In this document: one piece after another, positions 1-6,927 of the stretch
Numbering within the stretch: position 1 is the stretch's first letter
Layout: each line of letters starts with the position of its first letter
Assembly (NCBI GenBank): GCA_029260415.1
Contig: JAJDDH010000432.1
Span: 1-17,533, forward strand
Direction of reading: 5' to 3'
DNA from: Phycisphaerales bacterium
Lineage (GTDB): Bacteria; Planctomycetota; Phycisphaerae; Phycisphaerales; UBA1924
Length of the DNA stretch: 17,533 nt
The notes under the pieces: generated by a model
What the model was told of the DNA's origin: nothing
Seen by the model: the letters and a program-made list of their open reading frames with translations, nothing else
Database searches by the model: none
Translations under genes and position numbers: made by a program

Positions 1-310
1 GTCGGGGCTCCAGCCCCCGGGCGTGGATCCGCCCGTGCGATCGGCATTTTCGTTGGTGGTCGCTGTGCTCATCGCTCGCTGGCTCCCGCTCGGACGCTCG
101 TGCCCGTGGTCATGAATCTTTGCCCGCACGCGCCGGGCGTGCGCCCCCGGCGTCGGCGCGCGGGGGCCAAAACTGCGGCAAGGTCCGCGAAATCACGGTG
201 AGAAATTGATCCCACCACTGTTTTCGACCGATTCCGTGCTCACGAATATCGGTTTCTCAACGCCGCGGACACTTGCGGCGACTCTCTCACACGAACCACG
301 GAGACGACCC
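1..310. other. Left-edge non-coding stretch upstream of the histone H1-like gene
   Basis: No convincing gene is visible in this stretch. Frames are open for short distances only because of high GC, and none has a start with a ribosome binding site or a recognisable product. A small inverted repeat lies at 4-17 (GGGGCT/AGCCCC) at the window edge. Two adjacent GC hairpins lie at 125-143 (7 bp) and 143-167 (7 bp). None has a T tract, so I do not call them terminators. The region presumably holds the promoter of the downstream gene, but I could not pick out a clear -35/-10 pair. Confidence 0.4.
300..303 (+). promoter_or_regulatory. Ribosome binding site fixing the start of the histone H1-like gene
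   Basis: GGAG lies seven bases before the ATG at 311. The same frame is open upstream to an ATG at 206, but that ATG has no comparable site and would add 35 residues unlike the Lys/Arg repeat body, so 311 is the preferred start. Confidence 0.7.
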
Positions 311-976
311 ATGCCCGCACGAACCAAGACCCACAGCGGTCGCAAGACCACCGCCAAACGAACCGCCAAGCGATCCACCACCCGCAAGCCCGCCGCCAAG
401 AAGACGACCGGACGCAAGACGACCGCTCGCAAGACCACGGCGCGCAAGCCCGCCGCCAAGCGGACCACCACCGCCCGCAAGACCACGGCCAAGAAGCCCA
501 CCACCCGCAAGACCACCGCGAAGCGCAAGACCACCACCGCGGGCCGCAAGACCTCGACCACCGGTCGCAAGACCACCGCCCGCAAGCCCGCCGCCAAGCG
601 CGTCTCCGGTCGCACCACGACCGCCCGCAAGACCACGGCCAAGAAGACCGTCGCCAAGCGCAAGACCACCACCGCTCGCAAGCCCGCCGCGAAGCGCGCC
701 ACCACGGCACGCAAGACCACGGCTCGCAAGCCCGTCGCCCGTAAGACCGCGACCAAGCGCACTGCCGCCGGTCGCAAGACCACCGCCCGCAAGACCACGG
801 CGCGCAAGCCCGCCGCCAAGCGGACCACCGCCCGCAAGTCGACCGCCCGCAAGCCCGCGGCCAAGCGCACGACCACCGCGCGCAAGACCACGCCTCGCAA
901 GACCACCAGCCGCAAGAACGTGGTCCGCCGCATCGGCGGGACCAGCGCCAAGCGGTCCTTCCGCCGCGCCGCCTGA
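311..976 (+). CDS. Histone H1-like, Lys/Arg/Ala/Thr-repeat DNA-binding protein
   Basis: A 221-residue protein built almost entirely from Lys, Arg, Ala, Thr and Pro. It consists of repeated RKTTARK and RKPAAKR units from about residue 10 to 205, then a short different tail containing VVRRIGGTSAKRSFRRAA. It has no hydrophobic core, no membrane segment and no enzymatic motif. Composition and repeat style match bacterial histone H1-like proteins (Hc1/AlgP-type tails), which bind DNA through charge and are common in planctomycetes. A role in nucleoid compaction or regulation is therefore inferred from composition only. The start at ATG 311 is chosen for its GGAG seven bases upstream. The gene ends just before a strong hairpin terminator shared with the convergent glycosyltransferase. 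Because the DNA is repetitive, the other frames of this stretch are also open, but the protein reading here is the only sensible one. A ribosome-associated basic protein is a less likely alternative. Confidence 0.85.
   Translation: MPARTKTHSGRKTTAKRTAKRSTTRKPAAKKTTGRKTTARKTTARKPAAKRTTTARKTTAKKPTTRKTTAKRKTTTAGRKTSTTGRKTTARKPAAKRVSGRTTTARKTTAKKTVAKRKTTTARKPAAKRATTARKTTARKPVARKTATKRTAAGRKTTARKTTARKPAAKRTTARKSTARKPAAKRTTTARKTTPRKTTSRKNVVRRIGGTSAKRSFRRAA
350..930 (+). repeat. Imperfect tandem coding repeats in the histone-like gene
   Basis: A 20-base unit coding RKPAAKR (cgcaagcccgccgccaagcg or close variants) recurs at about 383, 443, 581, 677, 803 and 848, interleaved with RKTTARK units. The longest exact duplication I found is 42 bases, at 428-469 and again at 788-829, a 360-base offset. 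This suggests growth by slippage or unequal recombination. Confidence 0.8.
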
Positions 977-999
977 TCGCGACGCCCTCAGCACACGAC

Positions 1000-1029
1000 A
1001 AAGCCGCGGGACGCGAATCCCGCGGCTTT
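1000..1029. terminator. Bidirectional hairpin terminator between convergent genes
   Basis: A perfect 12-bp stem (AAAGCCGCGGGA at 1000-1011, its complement at 1018-1029) closes a six-base loop. The arms begin with AAA and end with TTT, so the transcript has a short U run on either strand. It lies 23 bases after the histone-like stop and 20 bases beyond the stop of the minus-strand glycosyltransferase, and so can serve both genes. Confidence 0.85.
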
Positions 1030-1049
1030 CTTCTTGCGCCCAGTGTGCT

Positions 1050-2309
1050 CTAGACCGCCGCGGGCTCCGCCTTGGGAGACGCCTCGGGCTCTGCGTCGCG
1101 CGATGCGCTCGCCCTGGCCCGCTCGTGCACCTCCCAGAAGTGCTCGAACGAGCCCTCGATCCCGAACCCCTCCATGAACCCCCGCGCCTCGGCGCCCATC
1201 GCCCTGCGGCGCTGCCCGTCGCAGGCCAGCCCGACGATCGCGTCGATCCACGCGTTCAGGTCATCGGCGGGCAGGACCAGCCCGGTCTCGCCGTCACGGA
1301 TGACCTCCTTGGGCCCGCCCTGGTCCGTCGCGATCACGGGGATGCCGCAGCCCTGGGCCTCCATCACGACCTGCCCGAGCGTGTCGGTCGTGGAGGGGAA
1401 CGCGAACAGATCGCTCGACGCGTACAGCGTGCTCAGCTCCTCGCCGTAGCGGAAACCCAGGAAGTGGGCGTTGCGCTTCTCGAGCTTCTTGCTCATCGCC
1501 TCCCGGTAGGGCCCGTCGCCCACGATGATCAGCTCCGCCTTCACGCCCCGCTCATCGCAGCGCTTCTCGACGCGCTTCCAGATGTCCGTGATCAGCTCCA
1601 GTCCCTTCTCCACGCTCACACGCCCGCAGAAGATAACCTTGAACGAGTCGCGATCAATCCCGTGCCGGACCCAGACCGACTCGTCCCGGAAGCGCGTGTG
1701 GAACGAGTCCTTGTTAAACCCGGGGCGCAGGCGGACGAGCTTGCCCGGGTCCATGCCCAGCTTCGTGAGCGAGCCCGCGTAGTCGGCGCTGCGGGTGAAG
1801 ATCGAGGCGAAGCGCTTGTAGAACCGGCGCATGAACCAGCTCGTGGCCTCGGTCAGCGCGTGGTCGTCGAACAGGTTGTCCACGTACGCCGGGAAGTCCG
1901 TGTGGTACACCCCCAGCATCGGGATCTTGAGCTTCCGCGCCGCGAGCCACCCGGCGCACCCCACGGGCCCGGGCGTTGAGACGTGGATCACGTCCGGGCG
2001 GGCCTTGTCAGCATGCCGGAGCATCGCCAGCAGCGGGGGCAGCGCCAGCTCCAGGTTCTCGTACCCGGGCATCGCCATCGCGAAGACGGGCTTGAAGTTG
2101 TTGATGTTCGATCCCTCGGGGCACGCAAGCCTCGTCGAGGTGACGATCTCCAGGTCGCGATCGGTCTCGCGTGAGCGGATCGCGACGTCCTGGATAAACC
2201 GCGAGACGCCGTTGACGTCCGCGAGGGTGTCGGTGAACAGCATGACCCTCGTCGGGCGCCCGCTCGGCCCGGGCTGCAGGGCGTCGGGCTCGTTGGCGTT
2301 GTGCATCAT
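1050..2309 (-). CDS. GT4-family glycosyltransferase (GT-B fold, MgtA/SqdX/PimB-like)
   Basis: A 419-residue cytoplasmic or membrane-associated glycosyltransferase of the GT4 type, which transfers a sugar from a nucleotide-sugar donor with retention of configuration. The N-terminal acceptor domain opens with FTDTLADVNGVSRF (25-38), the pattern of MgtA/SqdX-like enzymes. VIHVSTPGPVG (108-118) and YHTDFP (135-140) are also typical. The donor domain shows CGRVSVEKGLE (228-238), VGDGPYRE (263-270) and FPSTTDTLGQVVMEAQGCG (304-322), which is the EX7E-like region ending in E317. IATDQGGPKEV (326-336) follows. The last 20 residues are a charged, low-complexity tail. The start is the first of two consecutive ATGs, behind GGGGGAG about seven bases upstream. 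Donor and acceptor cannot be read from the sequence. Mannosyl or sulfoquinovosyl transfer to a lipid is known for relatives but is not shown here. Confidence 0.9.
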   Translation of the reverse strand: MMHNANEPDALQPGPSGRPTRVMLFTDTLADVNGVSRFIQDVAIRSRETDRDLEIVTSTRLACPEGSNINNFKPVFAMAMPGYENLELALPPLLAMLRHADKARPDVIHVSTPGPVGCAGWLAARKLKIPMLGVYHTDFPAYVDNLFDDHALTEATSWFMRRFYKRFASIFTRSADYAGSLTKLGMDPGKLVRLRPGFNKDSFHTRFRDESVWVRHGIDRDSFKVIFCGRVSVEKGLELITDIWKRVEKRCDERGVKAELIIVGDGPYREAMSKKLEKRNAHFLGFRYGEELSTLYASSDLFAFPSTTDTLGQVVMEAQGCGIPVIATDQGGPKEVIRDGETGLVLPADDLNAWIDAIVGLACDGQRRRAMGAEARGFMEGFGIEGSFEHFWEVHERARASASRDAEPEASPKAEPAAV

Positions 2310-2393
2310 CGATTCACTCCCCCGACGGGCCGGAACGCTCTGCCCGGGCCCATCCTAGGGTTCGGTCAGCAACCACCCACACAGGAGATCACC
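2310..2393. promoter_or_regulatory. Divergent promoter region between the glycosyltransferase and AhpD-like genes
   Basis: The two genes are transcribed away from each other across 84 bases, so promoters for both strands must lie here or just inside the coding ends. The ribosome binding site of the minus gene (GGGGGAG) and that of the plus gene (AGGAG at 2383-2387, six bases before ATG) are visible. I could not identify confident -35/-10 boxes. Confidence 0.4.
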
Positions 2394-2927
2394 ATGCCCC
2401 GCCTTCAAACCATCGACCCCAGCACCGCGACCGGCCGCGCCAAGGAGATCTTCGACGGCCCGCTCAAGGGCAAGCACTTCAACATCTTCAAGGGCATGGC
2501 CAACTCCCCCGCCGTCCTCGACATGTACCTCGCGATGACCGGCGCCCTGTCCAAGGCCTCGCTCAGCGCCAAGGAGCAGGAGGTCATCCAGCTCGCCATC
2601 GGGCAGGCCAACGACTGCGACTACTGCCAGGCCGCCCATACCGCCATCGGCAAGGGCGCCGGGTTGACCGAAGACCAGACCATCGAAGCAAGGCGCGGCA
2701 GCGTCCCCTCTGATGCCAAGCTCGACGCCCTGGCCAGGTTCGCCATCGCGATCAACGAGAAAAAGGGATTCGTCTCCGACGACGATCTGAGCGCCATGCG
2801 CAGCGCCGGCTACGACGACGGGGCCATCGCCGAGGCCGTCGCCTCCTTCGCCCTGGCGGTCTTCACCAACTACTTCAACCACGTGAACGACTCGGAGATC
2901 GACTTCCCCGCGGCGCCCGCGATCTAG
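2394..2927 (+). CDS. Carboxymuconolactone decarboxylase family protein, AhpD-like peroxidase-related
   Basis: A 177-residue all-helical protein of the CMD/AhpD superfamily. The signature is CDYCQAAH (C75, C78, H82), a CxxC followed by His after three residues, with acidic residues E61/E63 upstream. This matches the Cys-Cys-His-Glu active site of AhpD-type alkylhydroperoxidases, which reduce peroxides or recycle a thiol partner. The short KGMANSPAVLDMYLAMTGAL stretch (33-52) and the C-terminal FTNYFNHVNDSEIDFP region are typical of the single-domain peroxidase-related subfamily. The start at ATG 2394 has AGGAG six bases upstream; a farther ATG in frame at 2301 would add 31 unrelated residues and overlap the neighbour's start. 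The gene stands alone, with a hairpin after it. Substrate and physiological partner are unknown, and lactone decarboxylase activity is less likely given the CxxC. Confidence 0.88.
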   Translation: MPRLQTIDPSTATGRAKEIFDGPLKGKHFNIFKGMANSPAVLDMYLAMTGALSKASLSAKEQEVIQLAIGQANDCDYCQAAHTAIGKGAGLTEDQTIEARRGSVPSDAKLDALARFAIAINEKKGFVSDDDLSAMRSAGYDDGAIAEAVASFALAVFTNYFNHVNDSEIDFPAAPAI

Positions 2928-3217
2928 GTGCGCGTTCTGAGCGCACAGAAAAGCCCCGTGTCGGGGGGTCAGCCGACACGGGGCACGCAGGGGATGCTCA
3001 GGCAAGTGCGCCGTCGCTCGCGCTTGCCCCTCTCACTCCTCAGTGTTCATCCACCCGCTCGTGGGACATCACCATCACTCTGCCATCACCCTGGGCGTTC
3101 GCCCACCCATGACGTTCGCTCACCCGCGTTTCGCCCTCGCCCGGTTCGGGCTGTATCGTCTGTGACGCCTGCGCCCCCTCCAACCCGCTTCCCGCAGCGC
3201 CACCACGAGCCCGACCC
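2928..3217. other. Intergenic stretch with hairpins, no gene seen
   Basis: This 290-base gap between two plus-strand genes holds a strong 12-bp hairpin at 2953-2984 and smaller GC inverted repeats, for example TGGGCG/CGCCCA at 3092-3105. No start codon with a ribosome binding site and no protein-like reading was found. The promoter of the downstream MBL-fold gene is presumably in the right-hand part, but no clear boxes could be assigned. Confidence 0.5.
2947..2984 (-). terminator. Hairpin with its T tract on the minus strand
   Basis: A perfect 12-bp stem (GCCCCGTGTCGG at 2953-2964, complement at 2973-2984) closes an eight-base loop. On the plus strand it is followed by acgcagggg, with no T run. 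On the minus strand the stem is followed directly by TTTTCTG. It may still stop the plus-strand AhpD-like gene as a U-poor hairpin, but its classical orientation is minus. Confidence 0.6.
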
Positions 3218-3952
3218 ATGAGCCGAAACGTCCCAGAACTCCGTGTGATCTCCATCGGCGCCCTGGGCGCCCACCCCCTCCGCAACGAGCGCGCCCCCGT
3301 GCGCACCGGGCACGCCACCACCACCCTGATCACCGCAGGCGACGCCCGCATCCTCGTGGACCCGGGCCTGCCCGCCCCCGCGATCGCCGCGAGGCTCGAG
3401 GAACGCTCGGGCCTGAGCCCGGACCAGATCACGCACGTCTTCATGTCCCGGTTCCACCCCGAGTGCCGTCGGGGCATCGAAGCGTTCGCAAACGCCCAGT
3501 GGCTCCTGAGCGAGCGTGAGCGCGAGGGCGTGGGCGTGCCCATCGTCGAGGGGCTCAAGCGCCTGGGCGAGACCGCCGAGGCCGCGCGAGACGCGGGCGA
3601 GGAGCTGCACGAGGACCAGCGGTCGATGATCGAGGTCCTCCAGCGCGACGTCGCGATCCTCCAGCGGACCCAGGCGGCGCCCGACTCGCTGGCCCCGGGC
3701 GTGGACCTGTTCCCGCTGGCGGGCGTCACCCCGGGCCTGTCGGGCCTGCTCGTGCTCCGCCCCTCGGGCGACGTGCTGGTCTGCGCCGACGCGATCCCGA
3801 CGATCGAGCACCTGGAGCAGGGCAAGGTCCTGCAGGGCGCCGCGGACCTGGACCTGGCGCGCGAGAGCTTCCAGGAGGCGATCGAGATCGCGGACCTGCT
3901 GGTGCTCGGGCGTGACAACATGGTGGTCAACCCGACGAAGAGGCCGTTCTGA
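3218..3952 (+). CDS. Degenerate metallo-beta-lactamase-fold protein
   Basis: A 244-residue protein with the layout of an MBL-fold hydrolase. There is an early beta segment with HATTTLITAGDARILVDPG (32-50), where members typically place a first Asp. THVFMSRFHPEC (72-83) sits where the HxHxDH metal motif belongs. AGVTPGLSG (168-176) is at the GHTPG position, VLVCADAI (186-193) carries the conserved Asp, and LVLGRDN (228-234) replaces the usual final His. By this alignment only H80 and D191 of the zinc ligands remain; R78, E82, C83, V170 and the GRDN segment replace the rest. A charged helical insert lies near 110-152. The protein is therefore probably a non-hydrolytic or altered-metal relative. 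The ATG at 3218 has only a weak upstream purine stretch. The next gene starts 17 bases downstream, so co-transcription is likely. Function is not recognised. Confidence 0.75.
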   Translation: MSRNVPELRVISIGALGAHPLRNERAPVRTGHATTTLITAGDARILVDPGLPAPAIAARLEERSGLSPDQITHVFMSRFHPECRRGIEAFANAQWLLSEREREGVGVPIVEGLKRLGETAEAARDAGEELHEDQRSMIEVLQRDVAILQRTQAAPDSLAPGVDLFPLAGVTPGLSGLLVLRPSGDVLVCADAIPTIEHLEQGKVLQGAADLDLARESFQEAIEIADLLVLGRDNMVVNPTKRPF

Positions 3953-3960
3953 CGGTTTGG

Positions 3961-3965
3961 GGAGG
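3961..3965 (+). promoter_or_regulatory. Ribosome binding site supporting a TTG start
   Basis: GGAGG (part of GGGGAGG at 3959-3965) lies four bases before a TTG at 3970. It supports TTG initiation over the in-frame ATG at 4015, which would begin just two residues before the first zinc-ribbon cysteine. Confidence 0.55.
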
Positions 3966-3969
3966 CGTC

Positions 3970-4425
3970 TTGCCAACGGATCAACGCCTGAATTCCCTGC
4001 TCAAACAGCATGAGATGCTGTGCCCCTCATGTGAGTACAACCTGCACACACTCAGCAGTGGCGTCTGCCCTGAGTGCGGCACCCGACTCTCATTTGCCTC
4101 TGTCATTCGGAAGAACTACGGGAGGAGCCTCCGGAGCATTGAGTACGGCATCCCGTTCAACTTCTTCGTTCCCCCTGTCGTCTCTGCCACCGCGCTCGTG
4201 GTCTTCGTCGACGCGGACCCGTCGAAGAACCTGGTGGCGTGGTCCGCGCTTGCGGTCGTTCTCGCTGTGTCCCCGTTTGTGTACCTCGTCTTCGCCCTGT
4301 TAATTCTGGACAAGAAAGAACTCTGTATCGCCGATGCCTCCTGGAGGCGACGGGTTCAGCTGACGGTCTGGACACCAACAATACTCTTCGTGGTGTTGCT
4401 CCCGCTGATTTTGGTCCTGTCCTGA
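3970..4425 (+). CDS. Small zinc-ribbon membrane protein of unknown function
   Basis: A 151-residue protein starting at TTG. Its N-terminal part is a zinc ribbon, LCPSCEYNLHTL (17-28) and GVCPECGTRL (31-40), giving four cysteines at 18, 21, 33 and 36 in two CPxC knuckles. Three hydrophobic stretches follow, at about 61-80, 87-113 and 128-150. Each is long enough to cross the membrane, and the first is the weakest. Such zinc-ribbon plus membrane-helix proteins are a recurrent type in planctomycetes, but their role is unknown to me. The gene is less GC-rich than its neighbours: hand counts give 33 of 60 bases at 4081-4140 and 30 of 60 at 4261-4320. It sits between two high-GC genes at gaps of 17 and 28 bases, so it is probably part of the same transcript even if it arrived by transfer. 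Confidence 0.75.
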   Translation: MPTDQRLNSLLKQHEMLCPSCEYNLHTLSSGVCPECGTRLSFASVIRKNYGRSLRSIEYGIPFNFFVPPVVSATALVVFVDADPSKNLVAWSALAVVLAVSPFVYLVFALLILDKKELCIADASWRRRVQLTVWTPTILFVVLLPLILVLS

Positions 4426-4453
4426 AACACCCCCGAGGCGCATACCGTCGCCC

Positions 4454-5941
4454 ATGCCCCCCAGCCCCGTCGAACGCGTTCTCGCCCAGGCCTCAAGCCT
4501 GCTGTCCTCCGGGCGGGCGGGCGATGCGCTGCGGGCGCTGGCGCCGCTGGCGGCCTCCAAGGACGCGCGGGTGCACGAGCTGACGGCCCACGCCGAGCAC
4601 GCGCTGGGCAGGCACGCCGAGGCGGTCGCGGCGCTGGGGCGCGCCGTCGCCATCAACCCCGCCAGCGCCGCGATGCGCACGCGGCACGCCTACGCCCTGC
4701 AGCGAGCCGGGCGGTACGAGGACGCGCTGGACGAGCTCGAACGCGCCCGCGGGCTCTCGCCCAAGCACCTCGAGGCCCAGCGCCTGAGCGCGTCGGTGCT
4801 CAACGACCTGGGTCGCCACGACGAGGCCCGGGTGCGCCTCGACGAGATCGACGCGAAGTTCCCGGTCTCGAAGCTCTCGCCCGAGCAGCGCCTGGCGCTG
4901 AGCCTGACGTTCGCCAACACCGCGCCCAGGGCCAGCGACCCGCAGGAGGCGATCGACCGGGTGCGCGCGGCGCTGGCCGACGCGGGCGACCTGCCCCCCG
5001 AGCCCCGCTCGGCCGGGTGGTGGAACATCGCCACCCTCAGCGAGAAGCTCGGTCTCCACGACGAGGCCTTCAACGCCTACACCCGGATGAACGCCCTGCG
5101 CAAGAGCGCGTGGGACCCGGACGCGCACAGCGCGCAGATCGATCAGCTCATCGACACGTGGACCAACAACGCCCCGAGCGCGCGAGCGCCGGGCGATGGC
5201 TCGGGCGTCACCTTCATCGTCGGCATGATGCGCTCGGGCACGTCGCTTACCGAGCAGATGCTCGCGCAGCTCGACGCCCTCACGCCCGGGGGCGAGACCA
5301 ACGTCGTCTCGCGGGCCGTGTCGAGCGTTGAGCCCGCGGGCGGGCGGCACCGCCCCCTGCCCATCGACCGCGCCCGCTATACCGCGCCCGCGATCGACCG
5401 CCTGTCGTCGATCGTTCGCCAGGGGTACGCCCGGCTCGAGCCCCGCCTGGGCGGAGGCGCCCGCGTGACGGACAAGCAGCCGTACAACTTCTACTACCTC
5501 CCCCTGATCGCCCGCCTGCTGCCCGGCGCGAGGGTCATCCATTGTGTCCGCAGCCCGATGGACACCTGCCTGTCCTGCTTCACGCAGAACTTCGCGGGCA
5601 ACCACGCCTACACGACCGACCTGGCCTGGCTCGGGCGGTACTTCCGCGACTACCAGCGCCTGATGGACGCGTGGACGGCGCTCAGCGAGCCTGAGATCCT
5701 GGAACTGAAGTACGAGGACGTGGTCCGCGAGCCCGAGGCGAACCTGCGACGGGCCGTCGAGTTCCTGGGGCTGGCGTGGGACGAGAAGGTGCTCGAGTTC
5801 CACGCGTCGGACCGGGCGGTCGCGACGGCCAGCCGCCAGCAGGTCCGCCAGCCGCTGTACACCAGCTCGGTCAACCGGGCGGAGCGGTTCGGGGCGGCGC
5901 TGGCGCCGCTGCGCGAGGCGCTGGGTGATCTTGCCACCTAG
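4454..5941 (+). CDS. TPR-repeat sulfotransferase
   Basis: A 495-residue protein with two parts. Residues 1-240 are helical TPR-like repeats; clear units run around 41-68 (alternating small and aromatic positions ending in AINPAS), 75-103 (ending in GLSPKH), 107-137 and 188-215. Residues 252-440 form a sulfotransferase domain. FIVGMMRSGTSLTEQML (254-270) is the 5'-phosphosulfate P-loop. RVIHCVRSPMDTCLSCF (360-376) is the 3'-phosphate-binding strand with R366 and S368. LKYEDVVREPEANLRRAVEFL (residues 418-438, 21 positions) is the common C-terminal motif. The enzyme should move sulfate from PAPS to a hydroxyl, amine or protein tyrosine; the acceptor cannot be told. No signal peptide is seen. The ATG at 4454 has only a distant GAGG. 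surE starts nine bases after the stop, so the two are probably co-transcribed. Confidence 0.88.
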   Translation: MPPSPVERVLAQASSLLSSGRAGDALRALAPLAASKDARVHELTAHAEHALGRHAEAVAALGRAVAINPASAAMRTRHAYALQRAGRYEDALDELERARGLSPKHLEAQRLSASVLNDLGRHDEARVRLDEIDAKFPVSKLSPEQRLALSLTFANTAPRASDPQEAIDRVRAALADAGDLPPEPRSAGWWNIATLSEKLGLHDEAFNAYTRMNALRKSAWDPDAHSAQIDQLIDTWTNNAPSARAPGDGSGVTFIVGMMRSGTSLTEQMLAQLDALTPGGETNVVSRAVSSVEPAGGRHRPLPIDRARYTAPAIDRLSSIVRQGYARLEPRLGGGARVTDKQPYNFYYLPLIARLLPGARVIHCVRSPMDTCLSCFTQNFAGNHAYTTDLAWLGRYFRDYQRLMDAWTALSEPEILELKYEDVVREPEANLRRAVEFLGLAWDEKVLEFHASDRAVATASRQQVRQPLYTSSVNRAERFGAALAPLREALGDLAT

Positions 5942-5950
5942 GCTCAGGCC

Positions 5951-6748
5951 ATGCGCATCCTCCTGACCAACGACGACGGCATCGGGGCCCCCGGCATTGT
6001 CGCCCTGCACGACGCGATTAAGGACCTGGGCGAGGTGGTCGTCGTCGCGCCCAAGACGGTTCAGTCCGCCACCAGCCACGGCATCACGTACAACCAGCCG
6101 CTGATGGTCTCGCAGGTGCGCGTCACCCCCACGATGGGCGGGACGGCGGTGGACGGCAGACCGGCCGACTGCGTCAAGCTCGCGCTGACCAACCTCTGGC
6201 CCGACCGCTTCGGGCAGGGGCAGCGCCCGGACCTGGTGATCTCGGGCATGAACGCGGGCGCCAACTGCGGGATCAACGTGATCTACTCGGGCACGGTCGC
6301 CGCGGCGATCGAGGCCGCGTTCCTGGGCGTGCCCTCGATTGCCGTCAGCCAGCTCCTGGCTGGGGGCGACCCGGACTTCGCGGCCGGGGCGACGCACGCC
6401 AGGCGGGCGATCGACGCCGTGCTGGCGGGGGGCCCCATGGACGCCCACGAGTGCGTTTCGATCAATATCCCCAGAACCGAGCGGGGCGACGAGGACGCCC
6501 GGAATCCGCGGGAAATCCGGGTCTGCCCGATGAATGTGCACGGGCTTGTGGACAAATATGACAAGCGGCAGAGCCCCAGCGGAGAGCCCTACTACTGGGC
6601 CTCAGGGCACGGGCTGGACTTCCACGGCACCGACGCGGGATCGGACGTGGACGAGCTCAAGAACGGGCGCATCACGCTGACACCGCTGCACTTCGATCTG
6701 ACGTCCGGGCCCGGGCTGGAACGCTGGAACGCCCGAATCGGGCGGTAG
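5951..6748 (+). CDS. surE: 5'/3'-nucleotidase SurE
   Basis: A 265-residue SurE-family phosphatase, which removes phosphate from nucleoside monophosphates (and often short polyphosphate) with a divalent metal in the cytoplasm. The N-terminus MRILLTNDDGIGAPG carries the metal-binding D8 and D9. QSATSHGIT (38-46) supplies S39. DGRPADCVKLAL (68-79) is the conserved substrate-pocket region. VISGMNAGANCGINVIYSGT (96-115) contains the metal-ligand N101 and the Ser/Thr-rich phosphate site, followed by VAAAIEAAFLGVPSIAVS. All expected metal ligands are present, so the enzyme should be active. Length fits the family (about 250). The ATG at 5951 is nine bases after the sulfotransferase stop, with a poor ribosome site, suggesting translational coupling. 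There is no sign of the frequent partner pcm in the window. Confidence 0.96.
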   Translation: MRILLTNDDGIGAPGIVALHDAIKDLGEVVVVAPKTVQSATSHGITYNQPLMVSQVRVTPTMGGTAVDGRPADCVKLALTNLWPDRFGQGQRPDLVISGMNAGANCGINVIYSGTVAAAIEAAFLGVPSIAVSQLLAGGDPDFAAGATHARRAIDAVLAGGPMDAHECVSINIPRTERGDEDARNPREIRVCPMNVHGLVDKYDKRQSPSGEPYYWASGHGLDFHGTDAGSDVDELKNGRITLTPLHFDLTSGPGLERWNARIGR

Positions 6749-6927
6749 ACATCCGCAATCGAGTGTTCGCCGCGGCGCTGGGGTGTATACCCGGATTCTC
6801 CACACCTCGCCGAGAGTTTGCGATCCGGACGCGCAATTTCTGCGCCCATGACTACCATCGCGACCTTCGGTCGCCGCGGGCGGCCGGCCTCCGTGGGCGG
6901 CATGCCCACGTCGCAGGAGTACCCCTC
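6749..6927 (+). promoter_or_regulatory. Intergenic region upstream of the secreted dockerin-like gene
   Basis: A 179-base gap separates surE from the next start. The frame of the next gene is open upstream to an ATG at 6763, but that part reads as an Arg-rich, non-homologous leader, so it is treated as non-coding and likely holds the promoter. No confident -35/-10 pair was assigned. Confidence 0.4.
6915..6919 (+). promoter_or_regulatory. Ribosome binding site deciding the start of the secreted protein
   Basis: AGGAG lies eight bases before the ATG at 6928, which directly begins a signal peptide. The longer in-frame start at 6763 would bury that signal peptide 55 residues inside the protein. 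Confidence 0.8.

Noticed and set aside
125..167. Two adjacent GC hairpins as a terminator of an upstream gene
   Set aside because: Neither strand has a T tract after the stems, and no gene end is visible on the left.
273..1979. A 568-residue Pro/Arg-rich plus-strand frame and a minus-strand frame at 193-951
   Set aside because: Out-of-frame readings of the repeat tract of the histone-like gene, and of the glycosyltransferase antisense. Repetitive DNA opens all frames here.
3092..3105. TGGGCG/CGCCCA inverted repeat as an operator
   Set aside because: Short GC palindromes are frequent by chance at this composition, and there is no second copy or promoter context.
4493..6541. A 682-residue open frame on the minus strand opposite the sulfotransferase and surE
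   Set aside because: It overlaps two well-recognised plus-strand genes, is low in complexity (Arg/Val/Ala/Gly), and shows no motif.
6763..6927. N-terminal extension of the secreted protein from ATG 6763
   Set aside because: The extension is Arg-rich, lacks a ribosome site and would bury the signal peptide that begins at 6928 behind AGGAG.
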